NCBI RefSeq assembly: GCF_023159225.1
Contig: NC_063161.1
Coordinates: 6,719,795-6,783,794, forward strand
Direction: 5' to 3'
Length of the DNA stretch: 64,000 bases
From: Perognathus longimembris pacificus
Lineage: Eukaryota; Chordata; Mammalia; Rodentia; Heteromyidae
The stretch's first letter is position 1. Each line of letters starts with the position of its first letter. Below, piece after piece: positions 1 through 13,264 of the stretch. A program made the position numbers and the translations under genes. The notes under the pieces were generated by a model. It saw nothing but the letters and a program-made list of their open reading frames with translations, had not been told where the DNA came from and did no database searches.

Positions 1-174
1 TACCTGGGCCCCATGGGGAGCCCCGCTTTCTGGCCTGGCTGGGCTCCAGGGCAGGGCCCTTAAGACAGCTCCACACGGGCTGCTGGCCTAGCTTGGACAC
101 CGGCTTCTGGTCCCCAGAGGCCCGTGGGCAAGCTGAGACGTGGAGAATCTCCACCACCTCGGAATCTTCTAGTA

Positions 175-330
175 CAGACCGACGCAGGCTAGACAGATCC
201 TGAGTGCTGTGCTCTGAGACCCCCGTCAGAGAAGGCACTGAGTCGCTTGCCCACCCAAGCTCACGCAGCAAGCAGGTCCCAGGTCTCTGCCTTCACAGAG
301 GCCCTGGGGGGCTGAGATGACTCTCCGACT
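175..330 (+). mobile_element. Possible MIR fragment
   Basis: gagtcgcttgcccacccaagctcacgcagc resembles the conserved MIR core (tracked over 175-300). Old and diverged. Confidence 0.35.
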
Positions 331-1134
331 CCAACCAGCCCAGGCCAGGCACGGAAGCCGGGGTTCAAACTGGTCAGGAAGCAGAGGCCCCTGGGGACTG
401 GGCACGTTCGGAAGGGCCCTCCGGGCTCCGAGGGCCTCCCACGCAGCCTGCGGTGGAGACGCGGATGTGACCCAAGGACGCAGCACTGACTCTCACGCAA
501 GCCCACTCCGGTGCTGCTCCGGAGTGGCAGGGCGGCGGGGAGACGGCGGGGCCGCTGCTGGGGGGGGGGGGGGCCTGGCTTTCCCTGGGGAGGACGGTCT
601 CCCCCTGCAGGGCCACACGCATTGTGGGCTTGCTTGACACAGAACTGGGAGGCCCTGGGGGTCCGAGGCTGCCGGGGTGCGGGAAGGGGCCCCCAGGGAT
701 GCGGGAGCGTTGGGGAAGGGCGGGGTGGTGCCCAGAACATTCCTGCAGGAACAGCGGCTCCATCATCCTCTCCTTCCCCGACCACTTGGAGCGCCCCCTG
801 GTGGCAGACGCCCTGCCACCCACTTTTCTTTCCTCCTTTCTTTTCTTAAACGTTTTCTTTCCCCCCTGCCACACGAGGGTGCAAACTCCGAGCCTCCTGC
901 TTGCTTGTAAGGCAGGTGGGGTGCTCGCCACTTGGACCACGCTCCTAGCCCTTCGTGGCGTCGGTATCGCCGTTCTCCGAGAGCCTCCGGCGTTAGCCTC
1001 CCGCACGGCTGCCATGACAGGTCGCGGGCCGCCACCTCTGACTCTCCTCCCCTCTCTTACCCTACAGGCGCACAGGCTGCAACACTGGGGCCCGGGAACC
1101 CCCCCTCTGCTGGACCTGCCGGGGTGCAGGGTGG

Positions 1135-1238
1135 GTTTGGTTTTTATTTTGTTCCTTTTGGCAACACCCGGGTTTGAACTCAGGACTTCACGCTTCCTAG
1201 GCAGGTGCTCTAACCCTTGAGCCTCACACCCTCCCCCC
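1135..1238 (-). mobile_element. ID-like SINE monomer
   Basis: Reverse B box (cgggtttgaactcagg) and A-box region (ctctaacccttgagcctc) with a T-rich tail. Confidence 0.6.
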
Positions 1239-4200
1239 CCCAGCAGCCGCAAGGCACGAACGCCCCCTCTCACCATGTCCCCTGAAGAACACAACACCAC
1301 CGTGGGGCTGCCCTTCTCGCCCCTGCCCCACACCAACACCCCGGACGGGGCTCCGTCCGTCCGTCACGCCACCCGCAGCTTGATGTGCAGCGACAGTGCT
1401 GACGCGCTACAAAGCTGGGGACACGCCTGGGCTTCCGGAAACCCCGGGACCCCCTCCCTCCCCCCCCCCCCCGCCCCGCGGCCCTCCTCACCACATCCTT
1501 CCTTGTTGTCTCTCCTGGCTCAGCTGTGGCGTCTCTTGAGTTTGTTTGTTTGCCTGGCCTGACCACAGCCAACGGACATCCAAACTCTGGGGCCCCAAGC
1601 TACCCCCACCAACGCGGCGGGAGAGACCACCCCGAGCCGCCCTGGAGCATGGCCCCCGCTACCCCCGTGCTGTTCTCCATCCTGACTCCAGCCTCCCACC
1701 CGGCCACTTCTGCCTGGAGAAACTGAGGCTCCCAGAGTCCAAGGGCAAGCCGGGGCTTCTCCCCCCTGCAAACGGCCACTGCTCCGACCCGATCACTTGC
1801 CACCACGCCGCCACCCTGCATCAGGTCACCAAGCCCACCCCCCCGGCCTCAGCACCACCCACCCTGCCAGCACGGGTACCGGCCTCCGGCCCCACCGTGC
1901 CACGTGTGCTCTGGACGCCGCTGGCTTTCCCGGCGCGGCGGCGGCTGGGCCAGGTGTCAGCTGGGTGACTCTATAGGAGCTGACCTGGGCTGGGCCCTTC
2001 CTTCTCTTCGGGGCTGGCTCGCAGGCTCCACCTCTCCCAGGCGGCTCCGCACCTCCGGAGCCTCAGTCTCCTCACTCGTGAAACAGGCAACCAGCCAGCG
2101 AGAGGCAGCTCCCCCTCCCAGAGCCGCCAGCCAGGAGCTGGGGCGGGGGGGGGGGCCCCAGCAGCACCCATGTTTCCCGAGCTAGGTGCTATCAAGGCCA
2201 AGGTCTGTCTTCCCTGAGCCTCACCCTGCTCCAAGAACTTTGCTCCAACTTTTGAGGAGCCGTGGGATTCAGGGGGGCCGTGAATGGAAACTGAGAAGTC
2301 AGGTGCAAGAACTGAAAAGGACATGGGGGGAGGGACACATACTACTTCCTTTAAAGGCAGCCGTCAGCTCCATGACAGGCAAGTTCAGGGCTCTGTGTGT
2401 GAGGACGGAGGCTGGGCCTCTGGAAAGACCCCCTCTCCCCCCAAACAGCTGTCACACTGGCTCGCTCCAAGCCCAAGAGACCCCTAACAACGCACAGGCA
2501 CACTACACTGTGGGATTCTCCTAGGAGCGTGAGCCCAGCTCTGAGCACTCACGTCACAGGGAAGGCCACAGTGCCTTTGCACATGCTGCCCCCCCCCACA
2601 CACACACGGGACCTCTCCCTCCCCACCCTGCACACCTCGGTTTAGTCTTGGCCTCCCAGGACTCCCCCCCGGGAGTCCCGCCCCAGCCCGCTCCGGTGTC
2701 CTGGGCTTTCTGACCTCTTGCCCATCCGCCCATGAGCGCCAGCTCCCAGTCCTAGTCTGGAAAACAGTAAACATCAGTGCCAGGCTGGCACACAGTAAAC
2801 AGTGGAATAACTATCCTGGAAGAGCAGGCTGCTCCGCCCGGCTGTGCCTCAGTGTCTGTACCCACGAGACGGGGTGTTATCTACCCCCCACCCCCGCCCC
2901 CACCCCCGCCCCCAGGTGGGAGAGCTGACAGGTGCCCAGTGCGCGAGAGGCCGGGTCCCAAGGACACCAGCCCTGCAGAGGGAGCGGGAACGGAGGGCAG
3001 GGGCAGGGCTGGGTGTGGGCTCCGAGGAACAATGAGGCCAGAGAGACCCAGGCAGAGGGGAGGGCGGCCACTCTGGTTACTTAGGCCAGCGATTAATGAT
3101 TAACACCTTCCTATTAGAGGAAGGAGGACCCACTGAGCCTCCTCCAAGTCCTCAGGAGCCTGAAGGGGGTGGGGGAATAAGCTTAACCCCCCCCCCGTCC
3201 CGGGCCTGAGGGTCCCCCACACTTCCCGGTCACTAAGCTTCCCAAACCCAAGCCAGTCGCCCGGCCCTGTCTGGAGAATGAGCCGGCCACCCAGGAGCCA
3301 GGGCTTCGGCTGGCGCCGCCTGCCTCAGTTTCCACACCTGTGGGGTGGGGGTCCGTGGCGCTCCCCGCCCGCGGGCATCTGGGGGCTGCGGGCGGGCAGC
3401 CGCGTGAGGCCCGGTGGCCCTGGCCGGGAACAAGCCAGGCCGGCGGGGCCGGGGCCGGGCCTTTGGCTCTAGAAGGGAGGAACGGTTTTTGGAGGCCTTG
3501 CTGCCAGGGCTGGGGCGATCCCTCCAGCTCTCTCCCCCCACCACCGAGGGAACCCCCCACCCCCGTACCCCCCCCCCCCCCCGCCTGCGCAGTGCAGCTC
3601 CAGCCGGCGGTGCCAGCCCCACCCGCGCAGGGCCCTCAGCCTCCAGGGACAATGTACAAAGAGCCGCTTCAGCGCAGAGCCCCGGCTCCATCTCCGGCCC
3701 AGAAGCCCGGGGGAGGGGAGGCGGGGCGCACCCCACCCTCCTCTGTCTCCCGGTGGCCTTTCTGGCCCCGGGGTGGCCGAGAGACACGGGCGATGGGCAT
3801 GGAGAGGCGGGCGTGGCGAAGGACGGGGTGTGCGGGGCACTTCGGGGACCTGCGGGTCCGGCCTCGGCCTTTCCGCCGCCAAGAGGCCAGAGAGCACGCT
3901 GGACTGAGGTCCTAACCCCCCGAGGGGCAGCCAGGCTTACCCCAGCGTCCCTTCTCGGCCCGGACAGTGACGTGAGCAGCCAGCCAGCCCCCCCCACACA
4001 CACACACAAGGCACAGGAGCCACCCGGGGTCCCCCCGCCTCATGACCTCCTCGTCCATCGTCCAAGCTGTCCAGCCAGCTGCCTGGCACTCCTCCGGGCA
4101 CCCGTCCCCGCCCCCCGCTGGCTCCCCCCACTCCCCCAGCGGCCTCACCAGCTCGGGTGGCTGCAGGCTCTGGCCCAGATCTCCGGGAGCAGCGGCAAAT

Positions 4201-5002
4201 GCAGCCTCGACCGCCCCTCTTGGACCCAGTGGCCTGGGGCTAAAGTTCAAGTAACCTAGGAGGCTCAGAGTTCCTGTGCAATCTCCCTCTCCCTCCATAC
4301 CTGTCCCTCAGCCTGGTCTCCACCCGCCAGACGCCCGAGCCGTCACCCCAGGGAGCACCCCAGGTGCTGACCACAGCCTGAAACGTGGTCTGTGGGTCTG
4401 TGAGCGACTCCGCGGCCGTCCCTTTCTGCTTTCCCCGCTGCAGCTTTCCACAGCGCTGGCCGGCTCCAGGCCAGATCTGGGGCTCCGCCAAGGGTCTCCG
4501 GGTCCTGATCCTACCCGCCATGCCCTCGGGTGGGGGGGGGAGGGTTCCTCAGGCCCCCCCGTGGGAATGGCTGGACGTGGATTCTAAGGGTTCCTCCTGG
4601 GAAATGGCAGGGTGGGGTGGTGTCAGGAAATGGCTTCAGCCTGGAGTGAGGGGCACCACAGTGAGGGAATGAGGGGGAACCGGGGAAGGCAGGCTCTGCG
4701 GGCTACCATCCTTCTGGACTGCAGGTATCGGAGCAGCAGCAGGGCGGGGGCTGGCTCCGGAGCTCGGGGCACCTGCAGAGCCACCTGCCCAGCCCTCCCT
4801 CTTTTCTCTTCGCCCCTCCCCAATCACTGTGGGACAGCCCAGCATTTCTGTGCCGCTCCAGGCCTGGTGTTCCAGCTGACGGGGGGGGGGGGGGGGCTGC
4901 GGAGCCCCAGCCACTGAGGGGGAGCCTTTCAGGTGTGGTCTCCTCTCTCTTCCCACAGCCCCAGGGCGGGTTCCATCCTCACACTCATCCCTTTGCTGCC
5001 GC

Positions 5003-5245
5003 TGGGCCCCGGTGGTTCACGCCTGTGATCCTAGCTACTCCCCAGGCTGAGATCTGAGGACTGGGGTTTGAAGGCAGCCTGGGCAGAAACGTTCCTGTGA
5101 GACTCTTCTCTCCAATAAGCTACTCAAAAAAAGTGTGGCCAAGTGGCCCTGCGGCTCAAGATGGTAGAGCGCTAGTCCGGAGCACAAGAGCTCCGGGACA
5201 ACGCCCAGGCCCCAAGTTCAAGCCCCATGACCGACAAAAAGAGAA
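5003..5245 (+). mobile_element. Family B SINE (B1-like head, tRNA-like tail)
   Basis: The head cacgcctgtgatcctagctact and the tail ending gttcaagccccatgaccgac define this copy. Near full length. Confidence 0.85.
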
Positions 5246-5749
5246 AGAAGAAATCCTTGGACAGCTAGGCAGCCACCACGGATGCACGCCCTCAGCCATG
5301 GTCCCCGCCTTGGCCCCTGCCTGGCCCACTGCCCCGCAGTGCCCACAGACGGAGGTCTCGGCCACGGAGATTCCGCGTGGCCTCCTGGGTCAGGGCCCGG
5401 CACCTGCTTGATGAGCGTGCACGGAACAAGTTAACCCGGTAAACTCAGGACCCAGGAGGAGCACAGTCTAAGAGACGAGCGTCCACGTGTGACAGAGACA
5501 GGCGGGTGCGCACGCACGCGCGCGCGCACACACGGACACGGACACGGACACTGAGGCGGGTGGCTCCGTGCCCCTGCCGCCTAGCCCAGCCCTCGGCACC
5601 CAGCAGGCCCTCAGGGAACGACGGCTGAAGGGATGGGGGGGGAGCGGGGGATGAATACTCAGCGTCTTGCACAGTCAGGAGCCAAGAGGGAGACACACAG
5701 ACCACAACGACCCAGAGGCTGAGTGTGGAGGCCAAGCTGCCCAGGCCGG

Positions 5750-5960
5750 GCTGGGAATGGGGCTTAGCGGTAGGCTGCTTGCCTAGCAGGCACCAAGCCC
5801 TGGGTTCGATTCCCCAGCACCACGTACACAGAAAAGGCTGGAAGTGGCGCTGTGGGCTCAAGTGGTTAGAGTGCTAGCCTCGAGCAAAAAGAAGCTCAGG
5901 AACGGCGCCCAGGCCCTGAGTTCAAGCCCCAGGACTGGTAATAATAATACTAATAATAAC
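5750..5960 (+). mobile_element. Family A SINE
   Basis: ID-like head with B box gggttcgattcc, then the shared tail; it ends in a simple AAT-rich tract (5940-5965). Confidence 0.85.
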
Positions 5961-6409
5961 AACAACCTAGAAAGGCTTTCTGTGGCCCTGCAAGTTGATC
6001 AGGGGGTTCCGGTGGAACTCTCTAGAACACTGCCCCCTGGCAGCCTCAGGCCTGGGCTCCCCGAGTCTCTGACATGGGCACCTCCCTGACCAGGTGCACC
6101 TGCCCAGTGGGGTACATACGGTGGCAGGCCTTGCCTCATGGGGGGCTCCACCCCACACAACCGCCTGGAGGCATCCCCCGAGTGACACCGGAGCAGAGGT
6201 TCTGGGGGGGGGGGCCCCCCCTCCGCTCTCTCGCTGTGGAACAACTTCATTGTTCTGGATATCAAGGTTTCTGACACACTCAAGAAAACCACCACAAAAG
6301 GCCCAGGGTAGCATCGCCCACCACTCTGGCTCTTTCTGACCTGAGTTCTTCCAGCGTCAGGCCCCTTTTGCTGGAATGAAGCAGCTCCATGCATTCTTTA
6401 ATGGCACCC

Positions 6410-6601
6410 CTTTCTTTTTTCTGCCAGTCCTGGGGCTTGAACTCAGGGCCCGAGCACTGTCCCTGGCTTCTTCTTTTTGCTCAAGGCTAGCTACTCTGCC
6501 ACTTGAGCCACAGCGCCACTTCCGGCTTGTGAGGAATCGAACCCAGGGCTTCATGCATGCTGGGCAAGCACTCTACCCACGAAGCCACATTCCTAGCCCA
6601 A
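6410..6601 (-). mobile_element. Family A SINE, internally deleted
   Basis: Reverse copy with the usual agtcctggggcttgaactca opening. The linker between the two units is shortened at about 6529. Confidence 0.85.
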
Positions 6602-6615
6602 GGACACCCCTTCTT

Positions 6616-6839
6616 TGTTGTTGTTGTTTGTTTGTTTGTTTTTTTGGCCAGTCCTGGGCTTTGAACTCAGGGCCTGAGCACTGTCCCTGGCTTCTTTTTG
6701 CTCAAGGCTAGCACTCTGCCACTTGAGCCACAGCGCCACTTCTGGCCGTTTTCTGTATATGTGGTGCTGGGGAATCGAACCCAGAGCCTCATGTATACGA
6801 GGCAAGCACTCTTGCCACTAGGCCATATTCCCAGCCCAT
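6616..6839 (-). mobile_element. Family A SINE with target-site duplication
   Basis: Full-length reverse copy with a (GTTT)-like tail. The 14-bp duplication ggacaccccttctt is at 6602-6615 and 6840-6853. Confidence 0.9.
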
Positions 6840-6859
6840 GGACACCCCTTCTTGATCCA

Positions 6860-8131
6860 GCTTTGCCTTCTCCACCGTAGAGGATGGCAGCTTCAAGCCC
6901 GGGGGCTCTGCTCTCCAGCACAGACTTCACTTGGGCCCTGGGGTGCTGGCTCGGAGGTGGGGAAGAGGATGAGGGACACAGTCCCATAAACCCGGGCTCT
7001 CCCTCCATGCCTCACCCCGGAACTCAGCCAAGCCCCAAGTGTCCCAGCCCTGGAGGCTCCTTGACCACAGAGGGCCGCAGCGAAGGCCAGCCTGGGGTGA
7101 CTTCCTGGAGACGCCCTAGCCAGCACCACCCAGGAGAGGAGGGAAGGGCGCGCTGGACAAAGGAAGAGCACTTGTTCAAGGCCAAGGGGATAATGAGCAT
7201 CAGATTCTGGGGTTATGGCCCCCCAGGATGTGACCCACACCAAGAGCCTCCCCAACGGGATGAGCCTGAGGATGGTGGTTTGCCACTTCCCTCCCTCCTC
7301 CACCTCCCCAGCGCCTTTGGGGCCTGCTTTCTGCCCAGGGCAGGGGCCTGCCGGGCATTCTGCCCAAGGGGAACCCCTGGCAGGTTGTCCTGAAAGCTAA
7401 GCTTTGCCCTTAGCCCACGAGGCGCGGGCAGCCGGCGTGACCTGGGCCAGGCCACGGCAGTCTCCAGACCTCGGCGTCAAGACCCAAGACGATCTTGGGC
7501 CATTCCAAGGCCTAAGTTAATTAATTATAAACATTTCAGACAGGCCCAGACCACACACCAGCCAGCTCGACCTCCAGCGTGGGCCTGGCTCGGCCTGGAG
7601 ACAAGTAACGCAGCCACGAAACTCGGGGTGCGCTGGAGCCCTGCTCCAGTGCCCCTCTTTATCAGCCTGGGCGGAGGGGCTCTTCTCCCCACTCACCCAA
7701 GGCAGACACACAGCCCCCATAGTTTCTAAGCCCGGGGAGGTGGCACCGGTGAAAAGGCAGTGTCTGCCCACAGCTGGGTGACAGGAGTGAATTCCTACAT
7801 GAGATGCTTCGTCCACCACGGGGTAACACCAGCTCATCCAGTCACCAGCCCATGGGCCAGGCTCCGCCCCGCAGACCCTCCCCCTGCCTGAGTGACAGGC
7901 GCAAGTCAGCTCCCTGGCCTGGGAGACTCAAGTTGCCACACAGTACATGAGAGTTCATCTGACTCGCGAGAGTCTGGAATGAGCTCACGCGAGAAGGCAG
8001 CAGAGGGCTTGCCTGGCATTCAGGGGTGCCATGGGCAGCACCTGGGTTTCAGGGGTGCAGTGGGGGTCTGGGGATGCAACCCAGCAACTTAGTCCCGTTA
8101 ATGACATAAATATGAGTTATAATATAAACAT
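6860..8131. other. Unique non-coding sequence
   Basis: No repeat family or splice-bounded coding segment recognised. Confidence 0.5.
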
Positions 8132-8425
8132 TCGCCGGGCACTGGTGGCTCACGCCTGTAATCCTAGCTACTCAGGAAGCTGAGATTTGAGGATCGTTAA
8201 GTTTGAAGCCATCCCAGGCAGGAAAGTCCATGAGACTCTTATCTCCAATGAACAACCAGAAAACCAGAAGTAGAGCTGTGGCTCAAGTGCTAGAGCTCTA
8301 GCCTTGAGCAGAAAAAGCTCAGGGACAGGCCCTGAGTTCAGCCCCACAACCAAGAAAAGAAAGAAGGGAGGAGGGGAGGGAGGGAGGGAGGGAGGAAGGG
8401 AGGGAAGGGAGGGAGGGAGGTTGGT
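8132..8425 (+). mobile_element. Family B SINE with a (GGGA)n tail
   Basis: Full head and tail units followed by a purine tail of GGGA repeats (about 8365-8420). Confidence 0.87.
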
Positions 8426-8554
8426 TGGAATATATGTATGTGTGTGTATGTATATTCACAGTCCTGGGTGGAGGTTGGAGGGTTTCTTCGTAGTCTTCCA
8501 CCTGAACTAACCAAGTTGTGTCATTTCCGGAAGTGGCCCTCAGCTACCACCCTT

Positions 8555-8620
8555 GCAATCAGCATTTGACAAATATTTACTGAGTGTTTTGTGTGCCGGC
8601 TGGAAGCCCAACCCTTTCCA
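8555..8620 (+). mobile_element. Possible MIR/L2-type fragment
   Basis: tgacaaatatttactgagtg with tgtgtgccggctgg resembles a common ancient repeat end. Confidence 0.4.
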
Positions 8621-9082
8621 TCATGAGCAGCTTCCCCTGGACCCCGCTTCCTGGAAGAAGCCCACCATCATTCGCTCACCACCACACGCCTGGAACAGGA
8701 GGTGGGTTCTGGGACTCGGGCCTGGCTGGGGACCAGCCTCCAAAAGAGGCGTCCTGTGAGTTGAAAGGCCTGGGGTTGGAGGAGATGCAGGGGAGCCTGA
8801 GTAGCTGGGAGCAGGGGCCGAGGCCGCAGAGCCGGGGGTCTTAAAAGGCAGCTTGCATCTCTTGGGGCTTTGCAAAGTTCTCTTTTTTGGTTGCGATGAT
8901 GAAGAGGGAGGAGAGAGGAAGAGGAAGAGAAGAAGAAGAAAAAAAAAACTCCTGCCATGTAGAGCTCTGACACTTGGGACTGAGTGGGGCTGGAAAGTTT
9001 ATACTTTCCCCACATGGCCAGTTAAAGCTGTGCAGAGCCTAAGACAGTGGCGGGGTAGGCAGGGAGGTTGTAACTGGAGAGA

Positions 9083-9516
9083 TGGAGGGAGGCTCACGCC
9101 TGTCATCCTAGCTACTCAGGAGGCTGAGATCTGAGAATCCAGGTTTGAAGCCAGCCTAGGCAGAAAAGTCTGTGAGTTGGTTTTTTTGTTTTTGCCAGTC
9201 CTGGGGCTTGAACTCGGGGCCTGAGCACTGTCCCTGGCTTCTTTTTGCTCAAGGCTAGCACTCTGCCACTTGAGCCACAGCGCCACTTCTGGCTTTTTCT
9301 GCTTCATGTGGTGCTGAGGAATCGAACCCAAGGCTTCATGCGTGCTAGGCAAGCCCTCTACCACGAAGCTGCCTTCCCAGCCCTTCTTATTTCCAGTTAA
9401 CTCCCGAAAAAGAAGGAAGTGGAGCTGCGGATCAAGTGGCAGAGCACCTGTCTTGAGTGAAAAAGCCAAGGGGACAGTGTCCAGAACCTGTGTTCAAGCC
9501 CCAGGACTGTCAACTT
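9083..9516 (+). mobile_element. Family B SINE split by a family A SINE
   Basis: Head at 9083-9178 and remaining tail at 9384-9516, separated by the reverse family A copy at 9180-9383. Confidence 0.82.
9180..9383 (-). mobile_element. Family A SINE nested in a family B SINE
   Basis: Full-length reverse copy, less diverged than its host element. Confidence 0.88.
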
Positions 9517-10545
9517 AAAAAATAAAAAGAGCTGGAGAGTAGGAAGGAGAAGTGAGGCAAGGAACAAGGAAGCTAGGAGATGGCAGCTTCGAGAAGACCC
9601 TCCTGGGACCCACAGGGGAAAGGGACAGGGCGGCTGCCGGAGGAGGCCCAGACGGGCAGCCCCGACAGGCCATGGAGCCTGCAAACTGAATGCGAGCCCA
9701 GCCCTGCCACTTCCTGGTGGTGAAGCCGCAATTCCAGGCAACCCCAAGCTGCCCGGTGGGAATCCTAGTACTTGTGCCCCGGAAGTTAAGAACCAACACT
9801 GGGATCCGGCCTGCAAAGTGCCTGGCCCCCTGTCCAGCCCCCCCAAGAGCTGGACAAACTGCAGCGAGGCACTACGCCTGGGAAGACATCACCCCGAAAG
9901 CCACCCACGGAGGTGTCCGCCAGCCAGAAACTCAGAGCCCGCTCCAGGTGCCTCCTCCTTCCCATTCAGACTCCCAAGCCTGGGCTTCTGGAAAGTTCCC
10001 AGCCTCCTAGGACTGGGAACTGCTGGGCCCCCAAGTCTACCTTGGCCTTTGTTCCTCTCTCTCAAAAAAAAAAAAAAAAAAACAATCAGCTTCAGTGGGA
10101 ACCAAAGTTTTGAACTAAATACACTCGAAGTTTGTAAAACAACAGGGAAGTCAGTATGTGAATGATTTCTTTTGTTCCGATTTTGTTTTATAGGAAAGAT
10201 GGAAATAAGCGAGCCGTCAAGAGAGATTTCCACTTTAGGCAGCAGCACCAGGAAAAGTATTTTTAGGATCCTGTTCACCCCGGGGTTCTGGGCAAGGCCA
10301 CGAGCCCCCTGGTCAGCCTCATCCCGGGCCTGGGCTCCCGGCCCCTGGCAGTGCCACACAGTCCCCAAAGCCTCTTGGTCTCTTTCTGGGAAGTGGGGGC
10401 CGCAACCCCTGCTCGACCTCCCTCCGGAGGGGCAATCCTCTCCATCGGGGATGAAGAAAGGAGGGCAGACAGGGCCGGACCAGAGGGCCTGGGCTGAGAA
10501 GCATTCATCCCTTCATCTAGTCATTCACTCATTTGTTTGGTTCTG

Positions 10546-10742
10546 TTTTGTTTCCAGTCCTGGGGCTTGAACTCAGGGTCTAGGCACTGCCCTGAGCTTC
10601 TTTTTGCTCAAGGTTAGCGCTCTGCCACTTGAGCCACAGCGCCACTTCCTGCCTTTTCTGTGTATGGGGTGCTGAGGAATCGAACCCAGGGCTTCGTGCA
10701 TGCTGGGCGAGCCCTTGACCGCTAAGCCACCTTCCCAGCCCA
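10546..10742 (-). mobile_element. Family A SINE
   Basis: Reverse full-length copy from cagtcctggggcttgaactc to ccttcccagccc. Confidence 0.87.
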
Positions 10743-13256
10743 ACACTCACTGGTTTGTTCATTCATTCACGTATTTACCAAGGGCCCCCTCCGCCGTCTG
10801 GCGCTGAGAGCCTTTTGGGAACACGTAAAAACATGCCAGAGAAACAGGATGTGCTCTGTGGGTCTCCACAAGGGACCAGGACTCACTGAGCACCCCTGTG
10901 GTGCTCTAGCTGAGCGAGCAGTGGCCTCTGGGGAGGGGACTTTCAGGATACCTCGGGGGGGGGGGTGGTTACTTGAGCGACGCTGGACACGGCAGCTCTT
11001 AGTGCTTTCACGGGAGACTCGCATACATCTGCAGGATGGCGTGGGCAGGCCAACAGTAGAGGGAGCGGGTTTGTCTGACCTGGCATGGAGGGCTGGCGTC
11101 ACGGAAGTGAAACAGAACAGGTATCCGAGGAGAAGGAGAAACACGAGCTAACGTAAAGGGCCCCCCCTCTGTTTGGACCGCGTGGCAGAGCCCTGTCAGG
11201 CAAATGCACGAGCCCCCCCGCTGGGTCATTCTGCACAAAACCCAAGGCTAGGCCAAAGTTGAGGGAGCCTGTAGAGGAAAGGTCTAGAACAGGAGTAAGA
11301 CAAGCCGAAGGATGCTGGGACGGATGGTCAGGGGTGAAAGGAAGACACCATGAGCTCTCTGCTTTCTCCCTCGCCCATCACAGAGCAGGTTCTGAAGAGT
11401 GGGGCCCTCGGGCCTCCAGTCCTTGAGCCTCCAATGCCTCCCTTACCTACAGCAAGGCCTGGATGGGCTGCCCCCAACTCTATCCACACCATCTACAGCC
11501 TCCGGGTCCTTTCCCCCTCCCTCGTTCAACCATCATGAGATGCCTGCTGGACGCTGGTCTGGATCAGCTTCCATGAGGAGACTCCAGTTAAGCCGTCGGT
11601 GGGAAGACTTAGGCCACAGGAACTGGCCATTGCTCCTCAGCAGGGGTTTTATTTTCCCAGCAAGCCAGATAGCAGCACACCACTGGCCCGGGCCCAAGCA
11701 GTGACACAGAAAGGCAAGCCGCTGCACCCCAGGGTGGCCATCAACAGGAACGCAAACAACCCATCTGCCGAGCCAGGCTGGAGCAGCACAGGTCCCGCGG
11801 TCCCAAGGCTGAGAGTGTGAGACAAGGAAACCGGCTGGGAGAAGCAGCCACCAGACCACCCTGAGAGAGGAACGGCAAGTCCAGCGACCCACAATCAGCC
11901 CACGGATCTCCACTCCGCTTTCCTGGGACTCCATCCACAGGGCTGGGTGGGTCCTCACCTCCTCAGAGCAAGCCTGGGTCCCCACTGCGCAGCACAATAC
12001 CCGTCACTTGAAGACACTGTGTTTCCCCCCCCCCCCAAGGCCTGAATGTCTGAGGAAACTTCTAGAAGGGAGCCCTGGTGTACCCATCCGGGAGGAAGGG
12101 GGGGGGTGTGTGTGCGCACATCATGTGTTGGAAACAAACAGACGTCAGCCCCGGGGAGCAGTGTAGTATGCCCTAAAATCTCTTGGCTAGGAGAGGGAAC
12201 AGAAAATGGTAGTTGTCCAAAGGGTCAGGAGGAAGTCCCGTCTGCGGGCCACCGTGGCCAGTCACTCCTCGTGGCTGACCTCCTCCCAACACGACAGGAC
12301 AAAAAAAGTGGGCACTGTCCCCAAGCCTCAGCCCCTGGGGGTCACACCCCCCACCTGCGCTCCCGGAGAAGCCGGCCCGGCGGCCCTCATTCTGCGAGTT
12401 CCCATCCTGCTCCGGGGCCAGGCTGCCCACAGGCCTGTCACGTCCCATGCACTCCCAAATCCTGGAAACCTCCCAAAACCTCCCCACTGGACAGAGTGGG
12501 AAACTGAGGCTCAGCGCGCAGACTTCCAGAGGCGGGTTAGAGACCAGGGCGGGGAGGGATGGCTGAGGTCCACCCGGCGGCTCTGGGCACAGGTGCCTGG
12601 GCAGCGCCTGGAGCGGGTGGCCAAGCCACCCTGCTCACCCCAGCCCTGCCCCAGCACGGCTCAGGAGCCAGGGCCGGTTTCCTGGGGTGGTCCTGCCCCC
12701 TCTCCTCCACCTGGCCCTCCTGCCTCCCTTCTCTGACAGTCCCCCCACCCTGCTCACCTCAGGACCAGGTCACACCATTCCCTCTTCCCACCTCCCTGCC
12801 ATCCTCTCTTCCAGTAAGTTCTCTCTCCCTCTTGGGCTGGGAGCCCCTCTCTGGCTAACTTTTCCCAGGACCCCTGCCTATCTATCTCCTTCCCTCTGGG
12901 CAGCACTAATTCGCCCCCCACACACACTTGCCCGCTCCGTGGGGGGAGGGTGATTAGTCTTGCTCTCCCCACCATCCTCAGGCTTGGCCCACTGCCTGGA
13001 CTTTGAAAGGCTGCACCCCACACACACACACACACACATCCGTGCCCTCCACTCGTCCATGGGGGTGGATCTGGGCCAGGAAGGAAGGCGGGCCCCGCGG
13101 GAATCCCACCGGGGTACGTTCGCACCCCTCCTGGGGTGTCCTCCCAGGGCAGGGGCCGTCATCCGACCTCAGGCCACCGGGGCTGGCTGAGCTACAGGCA
13201 CCTCAGCCCGGTCCCCCCCCCACCCACCCCCGGTTCCAGAACTCACTATTTGCCGA
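10743..13256. other. Unique GC-rich sequence downstream of the CpG island
   Basis: Only a possible MIR piece and a CA run (13020-13040) are recognisable. Probably MGAT3 intron 1. Confidence 0.45.
12478..12548 (+). mobile_element. Possible MIR fragment
   Basis: gggaaactgaggctcag, the common MIR core phrase, with diverged flanks. Confidence 0.4.
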
Positions 13257-13264
13257 TATTTATA
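13257..13264 (-). promoter_or_regulatory. TATA-box-like TATAAATA at the downstream edge of the CpG island
   Basis: The minus strand reads GCGCTATAAATATCGG. This is a good TATA box for a minus-strand start near 13230, about 500 bp downstream of the candidate first-exon donor. It could serve an alternative MGAT3 start or be chance. Confidence 0.3.

Larger units (their letters stand above)
1..5002. other. GC-rich non-coding stretch
   Basis: No exon, RNA gene or full SINE is recognisable apart from the possible MIR and ID-like pieces listed. Many runs of 9 to 14 C or G occur (for example G14 at 560-573). A moderately CpG-rich patch spans about 3290-3860. By position it is probably MGAT3 intron. 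Confidence 0.5.

Noticed and set aside
3233..4259. 258- and 281-codon overlapping frames on both strands
   Set aside because: Low-complexity Pro/Arg/Gly/Ala translations from GC-rich DNA, with no splice-site support or family resemblance.
5750..5830. tRNA gene-like A and B boxes in SINE heads (here and at many other positions)
   Set aside because: They belong to dispersed SINE copies with A-rich tails and cannot fold as functional tRNAs with a complete acceptor stem.
1..13256. Search for the MGAT3 coding exon
   Set aside because: No segment encoding recognisable N-acetylglucosaminyltransferase III sequence is present. The coding exon is expected left of the window.
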